This document shows, piece by piece, positions 11,701 to 21,356 of a stretch of DNA of 50,207 nucleotides. This stretch comes from an uncultured Halocynthiibacter sp. (GTDB lineage: Bacteria; Pseudomonadota; Alphaproteobacteria; Rhodobacterales; Rhodobacteraceae). The stretch covers positions 1 to 50,207 of the forward strand of contig CANNCD010000005.1 of NCBI GenBank assembly GCA_947503035.1, given 5' to 3'. The translations under genes were made by a program, and so were the position numbers. Under the pieces are notes generated by a model. The model was not told where the DNA came from. It did not search any database and saw only the letters and a program-made list of their open reading frames with translations. Within the stretch, counting starts at the first letter, position 1; each line of letters opens with the position of its first letter.

Positions 11701-12847
11701 GCGCGGTGTCGCGACCCATGTTTTTGTCATTCGCCATTGTGTTGCGGATATATGGACCAACGTTCACGCCATCAATGTCAAGAACAGGGATCTCTGTGAC
11801 GCCCGCGTCCAGAAGCTCCTGAAGGGAACCACCGATGATGTCGCCCGCTTTGTCGTATTCGAACAACAACTCGTCGCCAGCTTCGACATAGATCGCGCCA
11901 GTTTCTTCGTTGATGATGTCGCGTGCAACGTATTTGCCAACGATCTGATCGAATGGAACCAACAGTTCAGTCACTTCGCCAGCTTCGATCAATTTCTTAA
12001 CCGCGCGAGGTGTGACTTTGTCGTTGGCTTTGGCGATCACTTCGCCCGTGGCCGCATCCACAAGATCAAACGTCGGGCGTGTGCCACGTACGCGATCAGG
12101 GAAGAACTTGGTTGCCCAACCTTTGTTCTTTTCAAGACGGTAGTTCACGGTGTCGTAATACGCATCCATGATACCTTCTTGGTCTAGGCCAAGCGCATAT
12201 AGAAGCGTGGTAACAGGAAGTTTGCGACGACGGTCAATACGTGCGAACACGATGTCCTTGGCGTCGAATTCGAAATCCAACCAAGAGCCGCGGTATGGGA
12301 TAATGCGGCACGCAAACAAAAGTTTACCGGAAGAGTGCGTCTTACCTTTGTCGTGGTCAAAGAACACGCCAGGGGAACGGTGCATCTGGGAAACAATCAC
12401 ACGCTCGGTGCCGTTCACAACGAACGTACCGTTTTGCGTCATCAAAGGCATGTCGCCCATGAATACGTCTTGTTCTTTGATGTCTTTAACAGACTTCGCG
12501 CCTGTATCTTCGTCGATATCAAACACGATCAGACGAAGCGTAACCTTCAAAGGTGCGCTGTATGTCATATCGCGTTGCTGACATTCTTCAACGTCATATT
12601 TTGGTTCTTCAAGTTCGTATTTTACGAACTCAAGAATGGATGTTTCATTAAAATCTTTGATCGGGAAAACCGACTGGAAGACCGCGTTAATACCTTCACC
12701 ATCAAGTGGCGTCGGTTGGTCACCGGATTTCAAAAATAGATCATAAGAAGATTTCTGAACCTCAATAAGGTTCGGCATCTCTAGGACTTCACGAATCTTA
12801 CCGTAATACTTACGGAGTCGTTTTTGGCCAACGTAGGACTGAGCCAT
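8711..12847 (-). CDS. rpoB: DNA-directed RNA polymerase subunit beta
   Basis: This 1378-aa protein is the beta subunit of RNA polymerase. The rifampicin-pocket region ([29 protein letters not shown], quoted in two overlapping parts: [16 protein letters not shown] and [13 protein letters not shown]) is wild type. The C-terminal [20 protein letters not shown] is diagnostic. The start at 12847 ([13 protein letters not shown]) is preferred. Upstream GTG 12859 and ATG 12856 are in frame but lie directly against the AAAGG ribosome-binding site, whereas 12847 has a workable 11-base spacing. It is preceded by a 242-base gap from rplL with two strong RNA hairpins. Confidence 0.97.
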   Translation of the reverse strand: MAQSYVGQKRLRKYYGKIREVLEMPNLIEVQKSSYDLFLKSGDQPTPLDGEGINAVFQSVFPIKDFNETSILEFVKYELEEPKYDVEECQQRDMTYSAPLKVTLRLIVFDIDEDTGAKSVKDIKEQDVFMGDMPLMTQNGTFVVNGTERVIVSQMHRSPGVFFDHDKGKTHSSGKLLFACRIIPYRGSWLDFEFDAKDIVFARIDRRRKLPVTTLLYALGLDQEGIMDAYYDTVNYRLEKNKGWATKFFPDRVRGTRPTFDLVDAATGEVIAKANDKVTPRAVKKLIEAGEVTELLVPFDQIVGKYVARDIINEETGAIYVEAGDELLFEYDKAGDIIGGSLQELLDAGVTEIPVLDIDGVNVGPYIRNTMANDKNMGRDTALMDIYRVMRPGEPPTVEAASALFDTLFFDSERYDLSAVGRVKMNMRLSLDAEDTQRTLRKEDIVSCIKALVQLRDGKGDIDDIDHLGNRRVRSVGELMENQYRVGLLRMERAIKERMSSVEIDTVMPQDLINAKPAAAAVREFFGSSQLSQFMDQTNPLSEVTHKRRLSALGPGGLTRERAGFEVRDVHTTHYGRMCPIETPEGPNIGLINSLATFARVNKYGFIETPYRKVIDGTVTDDVQYMSATEEMRHTVAQANAELDENGTFVNDMVNTRQSGSYTLATRANVDLIDVSPKQLVSVAASLIPFLENDDANRALMGSNMMRQAVPLLQAEAPLVGTGIEEVVARDSGAAIMAERGGYVDQVDATRIVIRATQDLALGDAGVDIYRLRKFQRSNQNTCINQRPLVKVGDFVNKADVIADGPSTDLGELALGKNVIVAFMPWNGYNYEDSILISERITRDDVFTSVHIEEFEVAARDTKLGPEEITRDIPNVGEEALRNLDEAGIVYIGAEVEPGDILVGKITPKGESPMTPEEKLLRAIFGEKASDVRDTSLRVKPGDFGTIVEVRVFNRHGVEKDERAVQIEREEVERLARDRDDELGILDRNIYARLKSMILGKVAVKGPRGVASGSQVTEELLDTLSKGQWWQIALEDEDDAKVIEALNEQYEIQKRALEARFEDKVEKVRRGDDLPPGVMKMVKVFIAVKRKLQPGDKMAGRHGNKGVISRVVPMEDMPFLADGTPVDFCLNPLGVPSRMNVGQILETHMGWAARALGLQVDEALDEYRRSGDMTPVRDAMKIVYGDDVYDEGIEGMTDERLLEAAGTVTRGVPIATPVFDGAKEADVNDALVRAGFSTSGQSELFDGRTGEKFARPVTVGMKYLLKLHHLVDDKIHARSTGPYSLVTQQPLGGKAQFGGQRFGEMEVWALEAYGAAYTLQEMLTVKSDDVAGRTKVYESIVKGEDNFEAGIPESFNVLVKEVRGLGLNMELLDAEIEE

Positions 12848-12975
12848 GCTCGTCATCACCTTTCAGCTTCTCGCGGAACCACCCCTGCTGGGCAACAGGG
12901 CCGGCCGCTTACAAATGGGTTCGATCAATTCTGCACATCGTCCCAACCGATATGCTCCCGATCTTTGAACCTCAC

Positions 12976-13011
12976 CTTAGAAAGGGCACTTATGCCAATG
13001 CCCTTTCTAAG
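12976..13011 (-). promoter_or_regulatory. 13-bp perfect RNA hairpin in the rplL-rpoB gap
   Basis: CTTAGAAAGGGCA (12976-12988) and TGCCCTTTCTAAG (12999-13011) form a perfect 13-bp stem with a 10-base loop. No T-run follows in the direction of transcription, so it is not a simple terminator. Its place between the ribosomal genes and rpoB fits an RNase III processing site or partial attenuator, as known from the E. coli rplL-rpoB gap. That function is inferred. Confidence 0.6.
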
Positions 13012-13019
13012 ACAGGTTC

Positions 13020-13049
13020 GGCTGGACCCGAATTTCTTCGGATCCAGCC
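13020..13049 (-). promoter_or_regulatory. Second hairpin 40 bases downstream of rplL
   Basis: GGCTGGA (13020-13026) pairs with TCCAGCC (13043-13049), and an inner CCGAA/TTCGG extends the stem. On the transcribed strand it is followed by GAACCTGTC, not by a T-run. It probably shapes the 3' end of the ribosomal message or partial read-through into rpoBC. Confidence 0.55.
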
Positions 13050-13089
13050 AATTTTTCCTAACATTACAACCCGATAGGGCTGTGATGAA

Positions 13090-13464
13090 TTAGGCTAGTT
13101 CGATCTCAGCGCCAGCTGCTTCGAGCTTCGCTTTGATGTCGTCTGCTTCAGCTTTATCAACGCCTTCTTTGATTTTGCCGCCAGCTTCAACTAGGTCTTT
13201 AGCTTCTTTCAAGCCAAGACCAGTGATGCCGCGAACTTCTTTAATCACGTTGATTTTCTTTGCGCCGGCGTTCTTAAGAACAACGTCGAACTCAGTTTTT
13301 TCTTCAGCAGCAGCGCCACCAGCGTCTGCACCGCCAGCAACCATTACAGCGCCGCCAGCAGCAGGCTCGATGCCGTACTCGTCTTTAAGAATAGTTTTTA
13401 GTTCTTGTGCTTCGAGAAGTGTAAGACCTACGATCTCTTCAGCAAGTTTTTTCAGATCAGCCAT
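13090..13464 (-). CDS. rplL: 50S ribosomal protein L7/L12
   Basis: This 124-aa acidic, alanine-rich protein is L7/L12, the multicopy stalk protein that recruits translational GTPases. The N-terminal dimerisation helix ([20 protein letters not shown]), the flexible Ala/Gly hinge ([20 protein letters not shown]) and the C-terminal domain ([20 protein letters not shown]) appear in order. It follows rplJ after 69 bp on the same strand. The length is normal. Confidence 0.98.
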   Translation of the reverse strand: MADLKKLAEEIVGLTLLEAQELKTILKDEYGIEPAAGGAVMVAGGADAGGAAAEEKTEFDVVLKNAGAKKINVIKEVRGITGLGLKEAKDLVEAGGKIKEGVDKAEADDIKAKLEAAGAEIELA

Positions 13465-13533
13465 TATACTGTCCTTCGTTATATTGTTTGTGTTCCAACG
13501 CGTTAGGATTATCCCTACGTCGGTCTCAATTGC

Positions 13534-14049
13534 TTATGCAGCCGCTTTGTCTTCGATAGTAGACAAAACGCCAGCGATGTTCGAAGCAGGCGCGCCAATG
13601 GCCCCAGCGATGTTCGATGCAGGTGCGCCAATGCAACCAACGATAGAAGCAATAAGCTCCTCGCGAGATGGCATTTTCGACACTGCTGTAACACCAGCAC
13701 GGTCCAGAGCTGTCTCACCCATAGCACCACCAAGGATAACGAATTTCTCGTTGTCCTTAGAGAACTCTTCCGAGATCTTTGCCGCAGCAACAGGATCTTC
13801 GGAATAGGTCAAAACAGTCATGCCCGACAGATATTCGGCGATGCTTTCGCAAGGCTTCCCATCAAGGGCGATTTTGGCGAGCTTGTTTTTGGCAACGCGT
13901 ACGGAACCACCCACAGCGCTCATGCGCGCACGTAGATCCTGCATATCGGCAACTGTAAGACCTTCGTAGTGGCTAACCACAACGACGCCAGAGCTGTCAA
14001 AGATTTGGCCGAGTTCGTCGACCAGTTTTTCTTTTTGTGCTCTATCCAC
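13534..14049 (-). CDS. rplJ: 50S ribosomal protein L10
   Basis: L10 anchors the L7/L12 stalk to the large subunit. The GTG start at 14049, giving a 171-aa protein beginning (M)[13 protein letters not shown], is chosen because GGAGTGAA lies about 5-7 bases upstream and L10 proteins usually start here. A longer open frame reaches 14190, but the added residues look like untranslated leader. The C-terminus contains a short near-repeat [21 protein letters not shown], which lengthens the L7/L12-binding helix region. It is followed by rplL after 69 bp. Confidence 0.95.
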   Translation of the reverse strand: MDRAQKEKLVDELGQIFDSSGVVVVSHYEGLTVADMQDLRARMSAVGGSVRVAKNKLAKIALDGKPCESIAEYLSGMTVLTYSEDPVAAAKISEEFSKDNEKFVILGGAMGETALDRAGVTAVSKMPSREELIASIVGCIGAPASNIAGAIGAPASNIAGVLSTIEDKAAA

Positions 14050-14284
14050 AGTTTCACTCCAAATTTGGGGGTTACCCCCCGGCTCAATTTTGCGACCGTT
14101 TAACGGGTCGCGTTCGGGTCCAATCGAGGGTCCCGAGGCCAAAATCTCCCGAGGGTCAAGCCCAGCGGTAAATTCGTTCTCGTTCCCCATCTCAGGAAGG
14201 ATTTATGACTTGCGCCACCCTCCGTCTCGGACAGGACAGGGCCGTGAGGCCCCGCCATTCAGCAGCCCGAAGGCCACAGAATTC
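14050..14284 (-). promoter_or_regulatory. Structured rplJ leader, candidate L10 autoregulatory element
   Basis: The 235 bases between rplA and rplJ are rich in self-complementary segments. These include GCGACC/GGTCGC around an 8-base loop (about 14090-14109), CGGG/CCCG arms near 14112-14132 and GGGCC-GTGA-GGCCC near 14240-14253. L10(L12)4 complexes are known to bind such leaders before rplJL in many bacteria. The position fits; I cannot confirm the kink-turn without folding. Confidence 0.5.
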
Positions 14285-14983
14285 TTATTCGGCGATCGCG
14301 TCGTCGATGGAAATAGTAACGCCTGGGCCCATTGTGGACGTCAGAGCGATCTGTTTCACATATGCACCTTTTGTGCCGGAAGGACGGGCCTTCGCAACGG
14401 CATCGATAAAGGAACGAACGTTCTCAACCAATTTAGCTTCGTCGAAAGATGCTTTACCAACACCTGCGTGTACAACACCAGCTTTTTCAACTTTAAACTG
14501 AACCTGGCCGCCTTTTGCTGCTTCTACGGCCGCTTTAACGTCCATAGTAACAGTGCCAACTTTTGGGTTTGGCATTAGGTTGCGTGGACCAAGTACCTTA
14601 CCAAGACGACCAACAACAGGCATCATGTCAGGTGTCGCGATGCAGCGATCAAAGTCGATCTTGCCGCCTTGTACGATTTCCATAAGGTCCTCTGCACCAA
14701 CGATATCAGCGCCAGCCGCTTGGGCTTCTTCTGCTTTTGCGCCACGTGCGAACACGGCAACGCGAACTGTTTTACCAGTACCGTTTGGAAGAGCAACAAC
14801 ACCACGAACCATTTGGTCAGCGTGACGTGGATCAACACCAAGGTTTACAGCGATCTCAACAGTCTCGTCGAATTTCGCAGTCGCGTTGGCTTTTACCAAT
14901 GCAACAGCTGCGTCAACTGTTAGGTTTGCTTTACCTTCGAATGCTGCGCGAGCAGCAGTAGTACGTTTACCAAGCTTAGCCAT
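14285..14983 (-). CDS. rplA: 50S ribosomal protein L1
   Basis: This 232-aa protein is L1, which forms the mobile L1 stalk at the ribosomal exit site. The family signature [20 protein letters not shown], the [10 protein letters not shown] segment and the N-terminal [17 protein letters not shown] are present. Only one base separates it from the rplK stop, so translation is coupled. Length and motifs are normal. Confidence 0.98.
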   Translation of the reverse strand: MAKLGKRTTAARAAFEGKANLTVDAAVALVKANATAKFDETVEIAVNLGVDPRHADQMVRGVVALPNGTGKTVRVAVFARGAKAEEAQAAGADIVGAEDLMEIVQGGKIDFDRCIATPDMMPVVGRLGKVLGPRNLMPNPKVGTVTMDVKAAVEAAKGGQVQFKVEKAGVVHAGVGKASFDEAKLVENVRSFIDAVAKARPSGTKGAYVKQIALTSTMGPGVTISIDDAIAE

Positions 14984-14984
14984 C

Positions 14985-15410
14985 TTACTTTACCTCGATG
15001 CCCATGGAACGCGCAGAGCCAAGGATGATCTGCATAGCAGCATCGATGTCGTTTGCGTTCAGGTCTTTCATCTTCGCTTCGGCGATTTCTTTCACCTGAG
15101 CAGGAGTCACAGAGCCGACAACTTCGCGGCCTGGAAGGTTCGCACCAGAGGAAAGCTTCGCAGCTTTCTTCAGGAAGTAAGACGCAGGTGGCGTCTTGAT
15201 GTCCATAGTGAAGGACTTATCCTGATAGTAGGTGATGATTGTTGGGCAAGGCGCACCTGGCTCAAGGTCAGCTGTCTTCGCGTTGAACGCTTTACAGAAT
15301 TCCATGATGTTGATGCCGCGTTGACCCAATGCTGGACCTACGGGTGGAGATGGGTTTGCTTTACCTGCAGGAACCTGCAGCTTCATTGTACCAGCGAGTT
15401 TTTTCGCCAT
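14985..15410 (-). CDS. rplK: 50S ribosomal protein L11
   Basis: This 141-aa protein is L11, part of the GTPase-associated centre. The N-terminal [20 protein letters not shown] and the C-terminal [10 protein letters not shown] are diagnostic. It lies 102 bp after nusG and one base before rplA. The C-terminal RNA-binding domain is complete. Confidence 0.98.
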   Translation of the reverse strand: MAKKLAGTMKLQVPAGKANPSPPVGPALGQRGINIMEFCKAFNAKTADLEPGAPCPTIITYYQDKSFTMDIKTPPASYFLKKAAKLSSGANLPGREVVGSVTPAQVKEIAEAKMKDLNANDIDAAMQIILGSARSMGIEVK

Positions 15411-15512
15411 GACATTCTTCCTTTTTCAACACCCCACGAACGCGTTCGCGAGGTTCTCGGTTGTGTGGTCCGGATTGATACGCGCGCGCATCGCCCCTCC
15501 CACTGTTCGCAC

Positions 15513-16046
15513 TTAGGACAGTTTAGTGACCTGAGTGAATTCCAATTCCACCGGTGTCGCGCGACCAAAGATGGACACGGTAACCTTGAGGCGGCTGTTT
15601 TCGTTGTCGACTTCTTCGACGGAACCTTCGAAACCCTCGAATGGGCCGTCGGCAACAGTAACTTTTTCACCTGTCTCAAAGATAATGAGAGTACGTGGCG
15701 CCTCTGCATTCTCTTCAACACGGTTAAGGATCTGGCTTGCCTCTGCGTCGCGCATTGGCATTGGGCGACCTTGCGGGCCCAAGAAACCAGTTACACGGTT
15801 GATAGACGTGATAAGGTGATACCCTTGATCAGACATCTCCATGCGCACCAAAATGTAACCCGGCATAAAGCGGCGCTCAGAGGTAACTTTCTTACCACGG
15901 CGCACTTCCAACACTTCTTCTGTTGGAACGATCACTTCATCGATCTCTTCCTGAAGGCCGGCTTCGATCACAGCTGTATTGATTGCTTCCGCGATTTTTT
16001 TCTCATAGTTCGAGAGAACGCTCACGGTGTACCAACGCTTTGCCAT
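15513..16046 (-). CDS. nusG: Transcription termination/antitermination protein NusG
   Basis: This 177-aa protein is NusG, which binds RNA polymerase and links it to Rho or ribosomes. The NGN domain begins MAKRWYTVSVLSNYEKKIAE and contains FMPGYILVRMEMSD. The C-terminal KOW motif is VADGPFEGFEGSVEEVD. It follows secE after 182 bp in which I see no other gene and precedes rplK, the conserved bacterial order. Confidence 0.98.
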   Translation of the reverse strand: MAKRWYTVSVLSNYEKKIAEAINTAVIEAGLQEEIDEVIVPTEEVLEVRRGKKVTSERRFMPGYILVRMEMSDQGYHLITSINRVTGFLGPQGRPMPMRDAEASQILNRVEENAEAPRTLIIFETGEKVTVADGPFEGFEGSVEEVDNENSRLKVTVSIFGRATPVELEFTQVTKLS

Positions 16047-16228
16047 ACTGCCCTTGCCTTTGTGCCTTTCGGGAGATCCCGAATTTATTAAATCTTTTCA
16101 AACGGATGAACCGTCACTTACCGAATAAAAAACAGCGCGCAACACGAATCGATGCACGCTATTTCATATAGAGTGCGCTTGCATTACGCCTGAAACCCAA
16201 AGATTTCAAGCCCTAAGCGCAGTATTTG

Positions 16229-16426
16229 CTAGCCAAAATAGTTGAGCACAGCAGAGAGACCAGAGCGAATACCCAGATCAACCAAACCAAAGAAAATGGC
16301 GGTCAATGCTGCGAATGCAAATACCATTACGGTGGTCAAAAGTACTTCGCGGCGTGTTGGCCACGTTACTTTGCCCAGTTCGGCGCGGACTTGCTGAAAA
16401 AACTGTACCGGTGTTGCTTTTGCCAT
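16229..16426 (-). CDS. secE: Preprotein translocase subunit SecE
   Basis: This 65-aa single-span protein is the essential clamp subunit of the SecYEG channel. The sequence begins MAKATPVQFFQQVRAELGKV and contains the conserved WPTRREVLLTTVMV amphipathic and junction segment, then one membrane helix (about residues 34-58). The start at 16426 is chosen because AAAAGGG lies about 8 bases upstream and SecE in alphaproteobacteria is about 65 residues; an in-frame start at 16516 would add 30 atypical residues. It heads the secE-nusG-rplKAJL-rpoBC series. Confidence 0.95.
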   Translation of the reverse strand: MAKATPVQFFQQVRAELGKVTWPTRREVLLTTVMVFAFAALTAIFFGLVDLGIRSGLSAVLNYFG

Positions 16427-16686
16427 TGGATATGCCCTTTTCACGATTCCTGTGGAGATACGTCTTTTCGTATAAGGTTTCAAGTCACCTCTCGCGTTAC
16501 ATACATATAGTCGCACTCAAACCAAAATCCGCCCTCCCCGATTGAAATTTGTCGCGACCTCGGTTAAACGACGCACAAGACTGTGTTGCGCCCGTCGGAA
16601 TCGACCCGTTGTAACGCATGACCCGTATCTCGGCGTGCAGGCTCTGCCGCCCATTCCCCTAGACCACTTGGAAAAGGCCCAATTTT

Positions 16687-18891
16687 ATGACCGACCAAAA
16701 ACAGCCAGACATATTGTATACCATTGTAGACGAAGCGCCACAGCTGGCCAGCGCGTCTCTTTTGCCGATCATTCAATCCTTTGCCTCCACCGCAGATGTG
16801 ACAGTTGGCACCAAAGACATCTCTCTTGCGGCACGTATTCTGTCTGCGGTTCCATCCTACCTTACGGATGAGCAGAAACAGGACGATCACCTTGCCGAAC
16901 TCGGTGTGCTCGTGAAAACACCAGAAGCAAACGTGATCAAGCTTCCGAACATCTCTGCGTCTGTACCACAACTTTCCGCCGCGATTGCTGAGCTGCAGGA
17001 AAAAGGCTACGCGATCCCAGATTACCCAACGAACCCAGAGACCGACGAAGAGAAAGCCGTTCAGGCCGCATACGACGCGATCAAAGGGTCCGCTGTGAAC
17101 CCAGTTCTACGCGAAGGTAACTCTGACCGTCGTGCGGCACGTGCTGTTAAAAACTATGCGATGAAGAACCCGCACTCCATGGGCGTTTGGGAATCCACAT
17201 CCAAGACCCACGTCTCATCCATGCCTGGCAATGATTTTTACGCGAATGAAAAATCTGCGACAATCACTGCGGCCCAAGCAGGCGCGGCGAAGATCGAATT
17301 CGTTGCGGGCAACGGCGACGTGACTGTTCTTAAGGACGGCCTAGACATCATCGAAGGCACAGTTGTTGACGCGACATTCATGTCCGCCAAGGCGCTTCGC
17401 ACATTCATCAAAGGTGAAGTAGAATCCGCGCGCGAACAGGGCGTTCTATTCTCTGTTCACCTCAAAGCGACCATGATGAAGGTTTCCGATCCGATCCTAT
17501 TTGGTCACTTCGTATCTGTGTACCTCGAAGACTTCCTTGCGAAGCACGGCGACAAGATCGACTTCAACCCGAACTCTGGTATCGGCACGCTTGAATCCAT
17601 CATTGCAGGCAACGCCGAAATGGAAGCCGACCTTGCGGCGGCTCTTGCGGCACAGCCACCAATGTACATGGTTGATTCCGACAAAGGCATCACCAACCTT
17701 CACGTGTCTTCTGACGTGATCATCGATGCGTCCATGCCGGCCGTGATCCGCGCAGGCGGCAAAGGTTGGGGCCCAGACGGCAAAGCAGCAGACACCAAAT
17801 GTGTGATCCCTGATAACTGCTATGCGTCCATCTATGATGAATCCATCAACTACTTCAAAGAGACCGGCGCGCTTGACCCAACCACATCGGGTACAGTGTC
17901 TAACGTTGGTCTTATGGCGCAAAAAGCCGAAGAATACGGGTCACACCCAACCACATTCTTGGCCCCTGCAGACGGCGAAATCCGCTACGCTCTTGCCAAT
18001 GGCGAAACACTGCACAGCCACACCGTAGAAGGCGGCGACATCTGGCGTTCGTCCACTGCCAAGGCCGCACCAATCGCGGACTGGGTACAGCTTGCCATCA
18101 GCCGTCAAAAGGCAACTGGCGCTCAGGCGATCTTCTGGCTTGATGCGAACCGTGCGCACGACGCCGAGCTGATCAAATACGTTGATGCGATCCTTGCCAA
18201 AGAAGGTCTTGCCGACAAATTCGTGACCCTCGCCCCACGCGAAGCGACACGTTTGACCATGGAAACCATCCGCACGGGTGCAGATTCCATTGCAATCACG
18301 GGCAACGTTCTTCGCGACTACCTGACTGACCTTTTCCCAATCTTGGAACTTGGCACATCCGCGAAAATGCTCTCGATTGTGAAATTGATGAACGGTGGTG
18401 GCCTGTTTGAAACTGGCGCTGGTGGTTCCGCACCCAAGCACGTTCAGCAGCTTCAAGAAGAAGGTCACCTACGTTGGGATTCCCTTGGTGAATTCTGTGC
18501 GCTTGGTGAATCGCTGAACTTCCTTGCGGAAAGCAACGACAACGCGAAGGCGGCTGTTTTGGGTGCTGCGGTTGATGCCGCAACCGAGAAACTTCTCGAC
18601 ACCGGCAAATCCCCACAGCGCAAAGTTGGCCAGACCGACAACCGCGACAGCCACTACTTCTTTGCTCTCTACTGGGCAGAAGCTCTTGCCGCGCAAACAG
18701 ACGATGCCGCTTTGGCCGCACACTTTGCGCCAATCGCCGCCGAGTTGACCGCCAAGCAAGACGCGATCCTAGAAGAGCTTGGGGCGACACAGGGTCAGGC
18801 CGCAGATCTTGGTGGGTACTACCGCACAGACGCCGCGAAAACCGCAGCAGTAATGCGCCCAAGCGCAACATTCAACGCGATCATCGGCTAG
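16687..18891 (+). CDS. icd: Isocitrate dehydrogenase, NADP-dependent, monomeric type
   Basis: This 734-aa protein is the monomeric form of isocitrate dehydrogenase, which converts isocitrate and NADP to 2-oxoglutarate, CO2 and NADPH. It is far longer than the roughly 400-aa dimeric enzyme. Diagnostic stretches are [20 protein letters not shown] near the start and [20 protein letters not shown] in the middle; the cofactor region includes [29 protein letters not shown] ribosome-binding site precedes the ATG. It is divergent from secE and ends at a strong terminator, so it is probably a single-gene transcript. Many marine alphaproteobacteria use this type. No odd features. Confidence 0.96.
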   Translation: MTDQKQPDILYTIVDEAPQLASASLLPIIQSFASTADVTVGTKDISLAARILSAVPSYLTDEQKQDDHLAELGVLVKTPEANVIKLPNISASVPQLSAAIAELQEKGYAIPDYPTNPETDEEKAVQAAYDAIKGSAVNPVLREGNSDRRAARAVKNYAMKNPHSMGVWESTSKTHVSSMPGNDFYANEKSATITAAQAGAAKIEFVAGNGDVTVLKDGLDIIEGTVVDATFMSAKALRTFIKGEVESAREQGVLFSVHLKATMMKVSDPILFGHFVSVYLEDFLAKHGDKIDFNPNSGIGTLESIIAGNAEMEADLAAALAAQPPMYMVDSDKGITNLHVSSDVIIDASMPAVIRAGGKGWGPDGKAADTKCVIPDNCYASIYDESINYFKETGALDPTTSGTVSNVGLMAQKAEEYGSHPTTFLAPADGEIRYALANGETLHSHTVEGGDIWRSSTAKAAPIADWVQLAISRQKATGAQAIFWLDANRAHDAELIKYVDAILAKEGLADKFVTLAPREATRLTMETIRTGADSIAITGNVLRDYLTDLFPILELGTSAKMLSIVKLMNGGGLFETGAGGSAPKHVQQLQEEGHLRWDSLGEFCALGESLNFLAESNDNAKAAVLGAAVDAATEKLLDTGKSPQRKVGQTDNRDSHYFFALYWAEALAAQTDDAALAAHFAPIAAELTAKQDAILEELGATQGQAADLGGYYRTDAAKTAAVMRPSATFNAIIG

Positions 18892-18913
18892 GTCGAACCA
18901 CATAAAATGCCAA

Positions 18914-18945
18914 AGGCGCCCGTTTCACCGCGGGCGCCTTTTTTG
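18914..18945 (+). terminator. Intrinsic terminator of icd
   Basis: GGCGCCCG / CGGGCGCC forms an 8-bp GC-rich stem with an 8-base loop, followed directly by a run of T. The A-bases before it are too few to be sure it also serves the convergent regulator gene. Confidence 0.9.
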
Positions 18946-18969
18946 TATCTCATGACCTGCTCTGCACGC

Positions 18970-19671
18970 CTATTCGGCGCGGGGCTCAAAGTACTCAGAA
19001 TTCGTTTCGCGGATCGTGTCGATATGGTCCAAAATATGACCAAGATGATCGCGCAACGCTCCCTCGGCCCGTTCAACGTCGCCCACACGCAGCGCGTCCA
19101 AAATCTTCATATGGTCGTCAAAGGCCAACTGCGCACCAAAGGTAAGCGAAAGGAATCGAACCCGTTCCAGATGCACCTTGTGGTCCTTAATCACGTTCCA
19201 CGCCAACGGATGACCGGCAATTTTGCAGATCGCCCGATGGAACAGGTCGTCCGCCGCATGAAACGCCCGCGGATCATTTGTATCCACCGCCGCCTGTTGT
19301 TGCACCATGATATCATCCAACACCACCAGATCGTCCTGTGTCACATTCCGAACCGCCGCGCGCAGGCATTCCACCTCAAGCGCGGTACGGATGAATTGCG
19401 CATCCAGAATTGCCTGCTCTGATATCAGCGAAATCGTCGTCGCACGCTGGGGGCGGATGCGCAGGAACCCCATCTCTGACAGTCGAAAGAACGCGTCGCG
19501 CACGGGCTGGCGTGACAAGCCCATTTTTTTGGCGACATCTGCCTCCGATATTTTTTCCCCTGGTACCAAATCAAGCGTGGCAATCGCAATGTACAGGGCT
19601 TCGAACACTTGATCTGTGGCCGATTGTGGACGGGCATCAGACAGGTTGGAGGGTATTGGCATAGGGCTCAT
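18970..19671 (-). CDS. GntR-family (FadR/FCD type) transcriptional regulator
   Basis: This 233-aa protein has an N-terminal winged helix-turn-helix (about residues 20-85, with ISEADVAKKMGLSRQPVRDA) and a C-terminal all-helical FCD ligand-binding domain (about 95-220, with DLFHRAICKIAGHPL and a late DHLGHILDHI histidine pair typical of metal-assisted acid binding). It is divergent from kduI-kduD with 99 bp between the starts, where an imperfect palindrome overlaps the kduI promoter. By analogy with UxuR/ExuR-type regulators it probably represses kduID and responds to a uronate breakdown product. The effector is inferred. Confidence 0.88.
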   Translation of the reverse strand: MSPMPIPSNLSDARPQSATDQVFEALYIAIATLDLVPGEKISEADVAKKMGLSRQPVRDAFFRLSEMGFLRIRPQRATTISLISEQAILDAQFIRTALEVECLRAAVRNVTQDDLVVLDDIMVQQQAAVDTNDPRAFHAADDLFHRAICKIAGHPLAWNVIKDHKVHLERVRFLSLTFGAQLAFDDHMKILDALRVGDVERAEGALRDHLGHILDHIDTIRETNSEYFEPRAE

Positions 19672-19682
19672 TTACTTCTGGT

Positions 19683-19721
19683 TTGACTTGAATGCTTGAA
19701 CTGGCATATTAGTATATCACA
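19683..19721 (+). promoter_or_regulatory. Candidate kduI promoter with GntR operator
   Basis: TTGACT (19683-19688), an 18-base spacer and TATTAG (19707-19712) form a plausible promoter for kduI. An imperfect palindrome TGGCATAT-TAGT-ATATCACA (19702-19721; 6 of 8 positions symmetric) covers the -10. It is the natural binding site for the divergently encoded GntR protein. Confidence 0.5.
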
Positions 19722-19770
19722 AGTTTCACAACTGGGCAAAACCGCCCTATTCGCGAGAAAAGGAATACAA

Positions 19771-20595
19771 ATGCTTCATGCTCAGACACGTTACGCGATT
19801 GATCCAGCCTCTGCAAAGGGTCTTGATACCCAACAACTTCGTGATCATTTTCATGTGGGCGGCCTCTTTGCCGATGGTGAAATCAAGCTCGTCTATTCCC
19901 ACTATGATCGCCTGATCTTGGGCTCTGCCGTTCCGGCGGGCGGCACGCTTACCCTTGATCACGTCCCAGAAACGGGAACCAAAACATTCCTTGAGCGTCG
20001 CGAAATGGGCATTTTGAATATCGGTGACACGGGCACAATTTCCGTCGACGGCACCGATCATACCGTTGCCAACGGCGAAGTTCTCTATGTCGGAATGGGC
20101 GCAGGCGCCGTGACATTTGCCGGCGCGGGTCGGTTCTATATCCTATCCGCCCCTGCCCACGCCACTTATCCCACCACATTGATCCAAGAAAAAGACGCCA
20201 AACGGGTTGAGCTCGGATCAAAAGAAACCGCCAACGAACGTGTCATCATCCAACTGCTGCATCCAGACGTCTGCAAAAGCTGCCAGTTGTTGATGGGCTA
20301 CACACAGTTCGCCGAAGGATCGGTCTGGAACACCATGCCCGCCCACGTGCATGATCGCCGCATGGAGGCCTATCTCTATTTTGACGTTGGCGCAGACCAA
20401 CGCGTGTTCCACTTTATGGGCGAGCCCTCCGAGACCCGCCACATCGTCATGGCCAACGAAGAGGCGGTGATTTCGCCGCCGTGGTCCATCCACTCTGGTG
20501 CGGGCACTGGTGCGTATACTTTCTGCTGGGCCATGGCCGGGGATAATGTAGACTTCACCGACATGGACTTTGTAGATATGGGAGATCTTCGATGA
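19771..20595 (+). CDS. kduI: 5-dehydro-4-deoxy-D-glucuronate isomerase
   Basis: This 274-aa cupin-type enzyme isomerises 5-keto-4-deoxyuronate to 2,5-diketo-3-deoxygluconate in pectin and other uronate-polymer degradation. The start at 19771 follows AAAGGAATACAA; an in-frame start at 19696 lies inside the promoter. The zinc-binding signature is visible as PAHVHDRRMEAYLYFD and a later PPWSIHSGAG histidine. The length matches KduI (about 275-280 aa). Its stop overlaps the kduD start by 4 bases (ATGA). The next pathway enzymes (KdgK, KdgA) and a transporter are not in the window. Confidence 0.93.
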   Translation: MLHAQTRYAIDPASAKGLDTQQLRDHFHVGGLFADGEIKLVYSHYDRLILGSAVPAGGTLTLDHVPETGTKTFLERREMGILNIGDTGTISVDGTDHTVANGEVLYVGMGAGAVTFAGAGRFYILSAPAHATYPTTLIQEKDAKRVELGSKETANERVIIQLLHPDVCKSCQLLMGYTQFAEGSVWNTMPAHVHDRRMEAYLYFDVGADQRVFHFMGEPSETRHIVMANEEAVISPPWSIHSGAGTGAYTFCWAMAGDNVDFTDMDFVDMGDLR

Positions 20596-21323
20596 GCGAC
20601 TTGTTTCGCCTTGATGGGAAACGCGCACTTGTAACCGGCGCGAATACGGGCATTGGTCAAGCGATCGCAAAATGCCTTGGCGACGCGGGCGCGCATGTGA
20701 TTTGCGCAGGTCGGTCCAGCATGGACGATACCCTTGCGATGGTTCCGAACGCGAGCGCGCTCCAGATCGATTTTTCCGATCCGATGGCCGCGCGCGACGT
20801 GTTTACCGACCAAAAGATCGACATTCTGATCAACAACGCGGGTATCATTCGCCGCGACGACAGCATCGATTTCACCGAGGCCGACTGGGATGCGGTTATG
20901 GACGTGAACCTTAAGGCGGTGTTCTTTACCTGTCAGGCCTTCGCCAAGGCGGCGCTGGCCCGTGGTGAAAACGCCAAGATCGTCAACATCGCGTCGCTTT
21001 TGTCGTTTCAGGGGGGCATCCGCGTGCCGTCCTATACTGCGTCGAAACATGGCGTTGCCGGTCTGACGAAATTGTTCGCGAATGAATGGGCGGCCAAGGG
21101 CATAAATGTGAATGCCATTGCGCCCGGTTACATCACCACCAACAACACCGAGGCCTTGCGCAATGATCCGGATCGCAACACCGCGATCCTTGATCGTATT
21201 CCGGCCGGTCGTTGGGGGGATGCGTCCGATATCGGCGGCGCGGCGGTGTTCTTGTCATCTGACGCGGCCAACTATGTGCATGGTGCGACGCTGAACGTCG
21301 ACGGCGGCTGGCTCGCGCGATAA
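20592..21323 (+). CDS. kduD: 2-dehydro-3-deoxy-D-gluconate 5-dehydrogenase (short-chain dehydrogenase)
   Basis: This 243-aa short-chain dehydrogenase has the NAD-binding VTGANTGIGQAIA, the NNAG motif and the catalytic YTASKHG. Its ATG overlaps the kduI stop, so the two are translationally coupled. The pairing with kduI assigns it as KduD, which reduces 2,5-diketo-3-deoxygluconate to KDG. The C-terminus NYVHGATLNVDGGWLAR is typical of the family. Substrate specificity rests on context. Confidence 0.92.
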   Translation: MSDLFRLDGKRALVTGANTGIGQAIAKCLGDAGAHVICAGRSSMDDTLAMVPNASALQIDFSDPMAARDVFTDQKIDILINNAGIIRRDDSIDFTEADWDAVMDVNLKAVFFTCQAFAKAALARGENAKIVNIASLLSFQGGIRVPSYTASKHGVAGLTKLFANEWAAKGINVNAIAPGYITTNNTEALRNDPDRNTAILDRIPAGRWGDASDIGGAAVFLSSDAANYVHGATLNVDGGWLAR

Positions 21324-21328
21324 ACGGT

Positions 21329-21351
21329 TGGGGCGTGATCACCACGCCCCA
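21329..21351. terminator. Hairpin between convergent kduD and MYG1 genes
   Basis: A 9-bp stem TGGGGCGTG / CACGCCCCA with a 5-base loop lies 6 bases after the kduD stop and 6 bases before the stop of the convergent gene. There is no good T-run on either strand, so it may work as a factor-assisted terminator or 3'-end stabiliser. Confidence 0.5.
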
Positions 21352-21356
21352 CCAAA

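Noticed and set aside
10946-12187. A 413-aa open frame antisense to rpoB, and similar long antisense frames in rpoC (6340-7500)
   Set aside because: They mirror the strongly biased codons of rpoB/rpoC, have no ribosome-binding sites and resemble no protein.
14050-14190. N-terminal extension of L10 from the longest open frame
   Set aside because: No family match, overlaps hairpins, and a good ribosome-binding site precedes the GTG at 14049.
16430-16690. A tRNA-Trp gene upstream of secE, common in bacteria
   Set aside because: I looked for the T-loop GTTCGAATC pattern and cloverleaf arms on both strands and found none.
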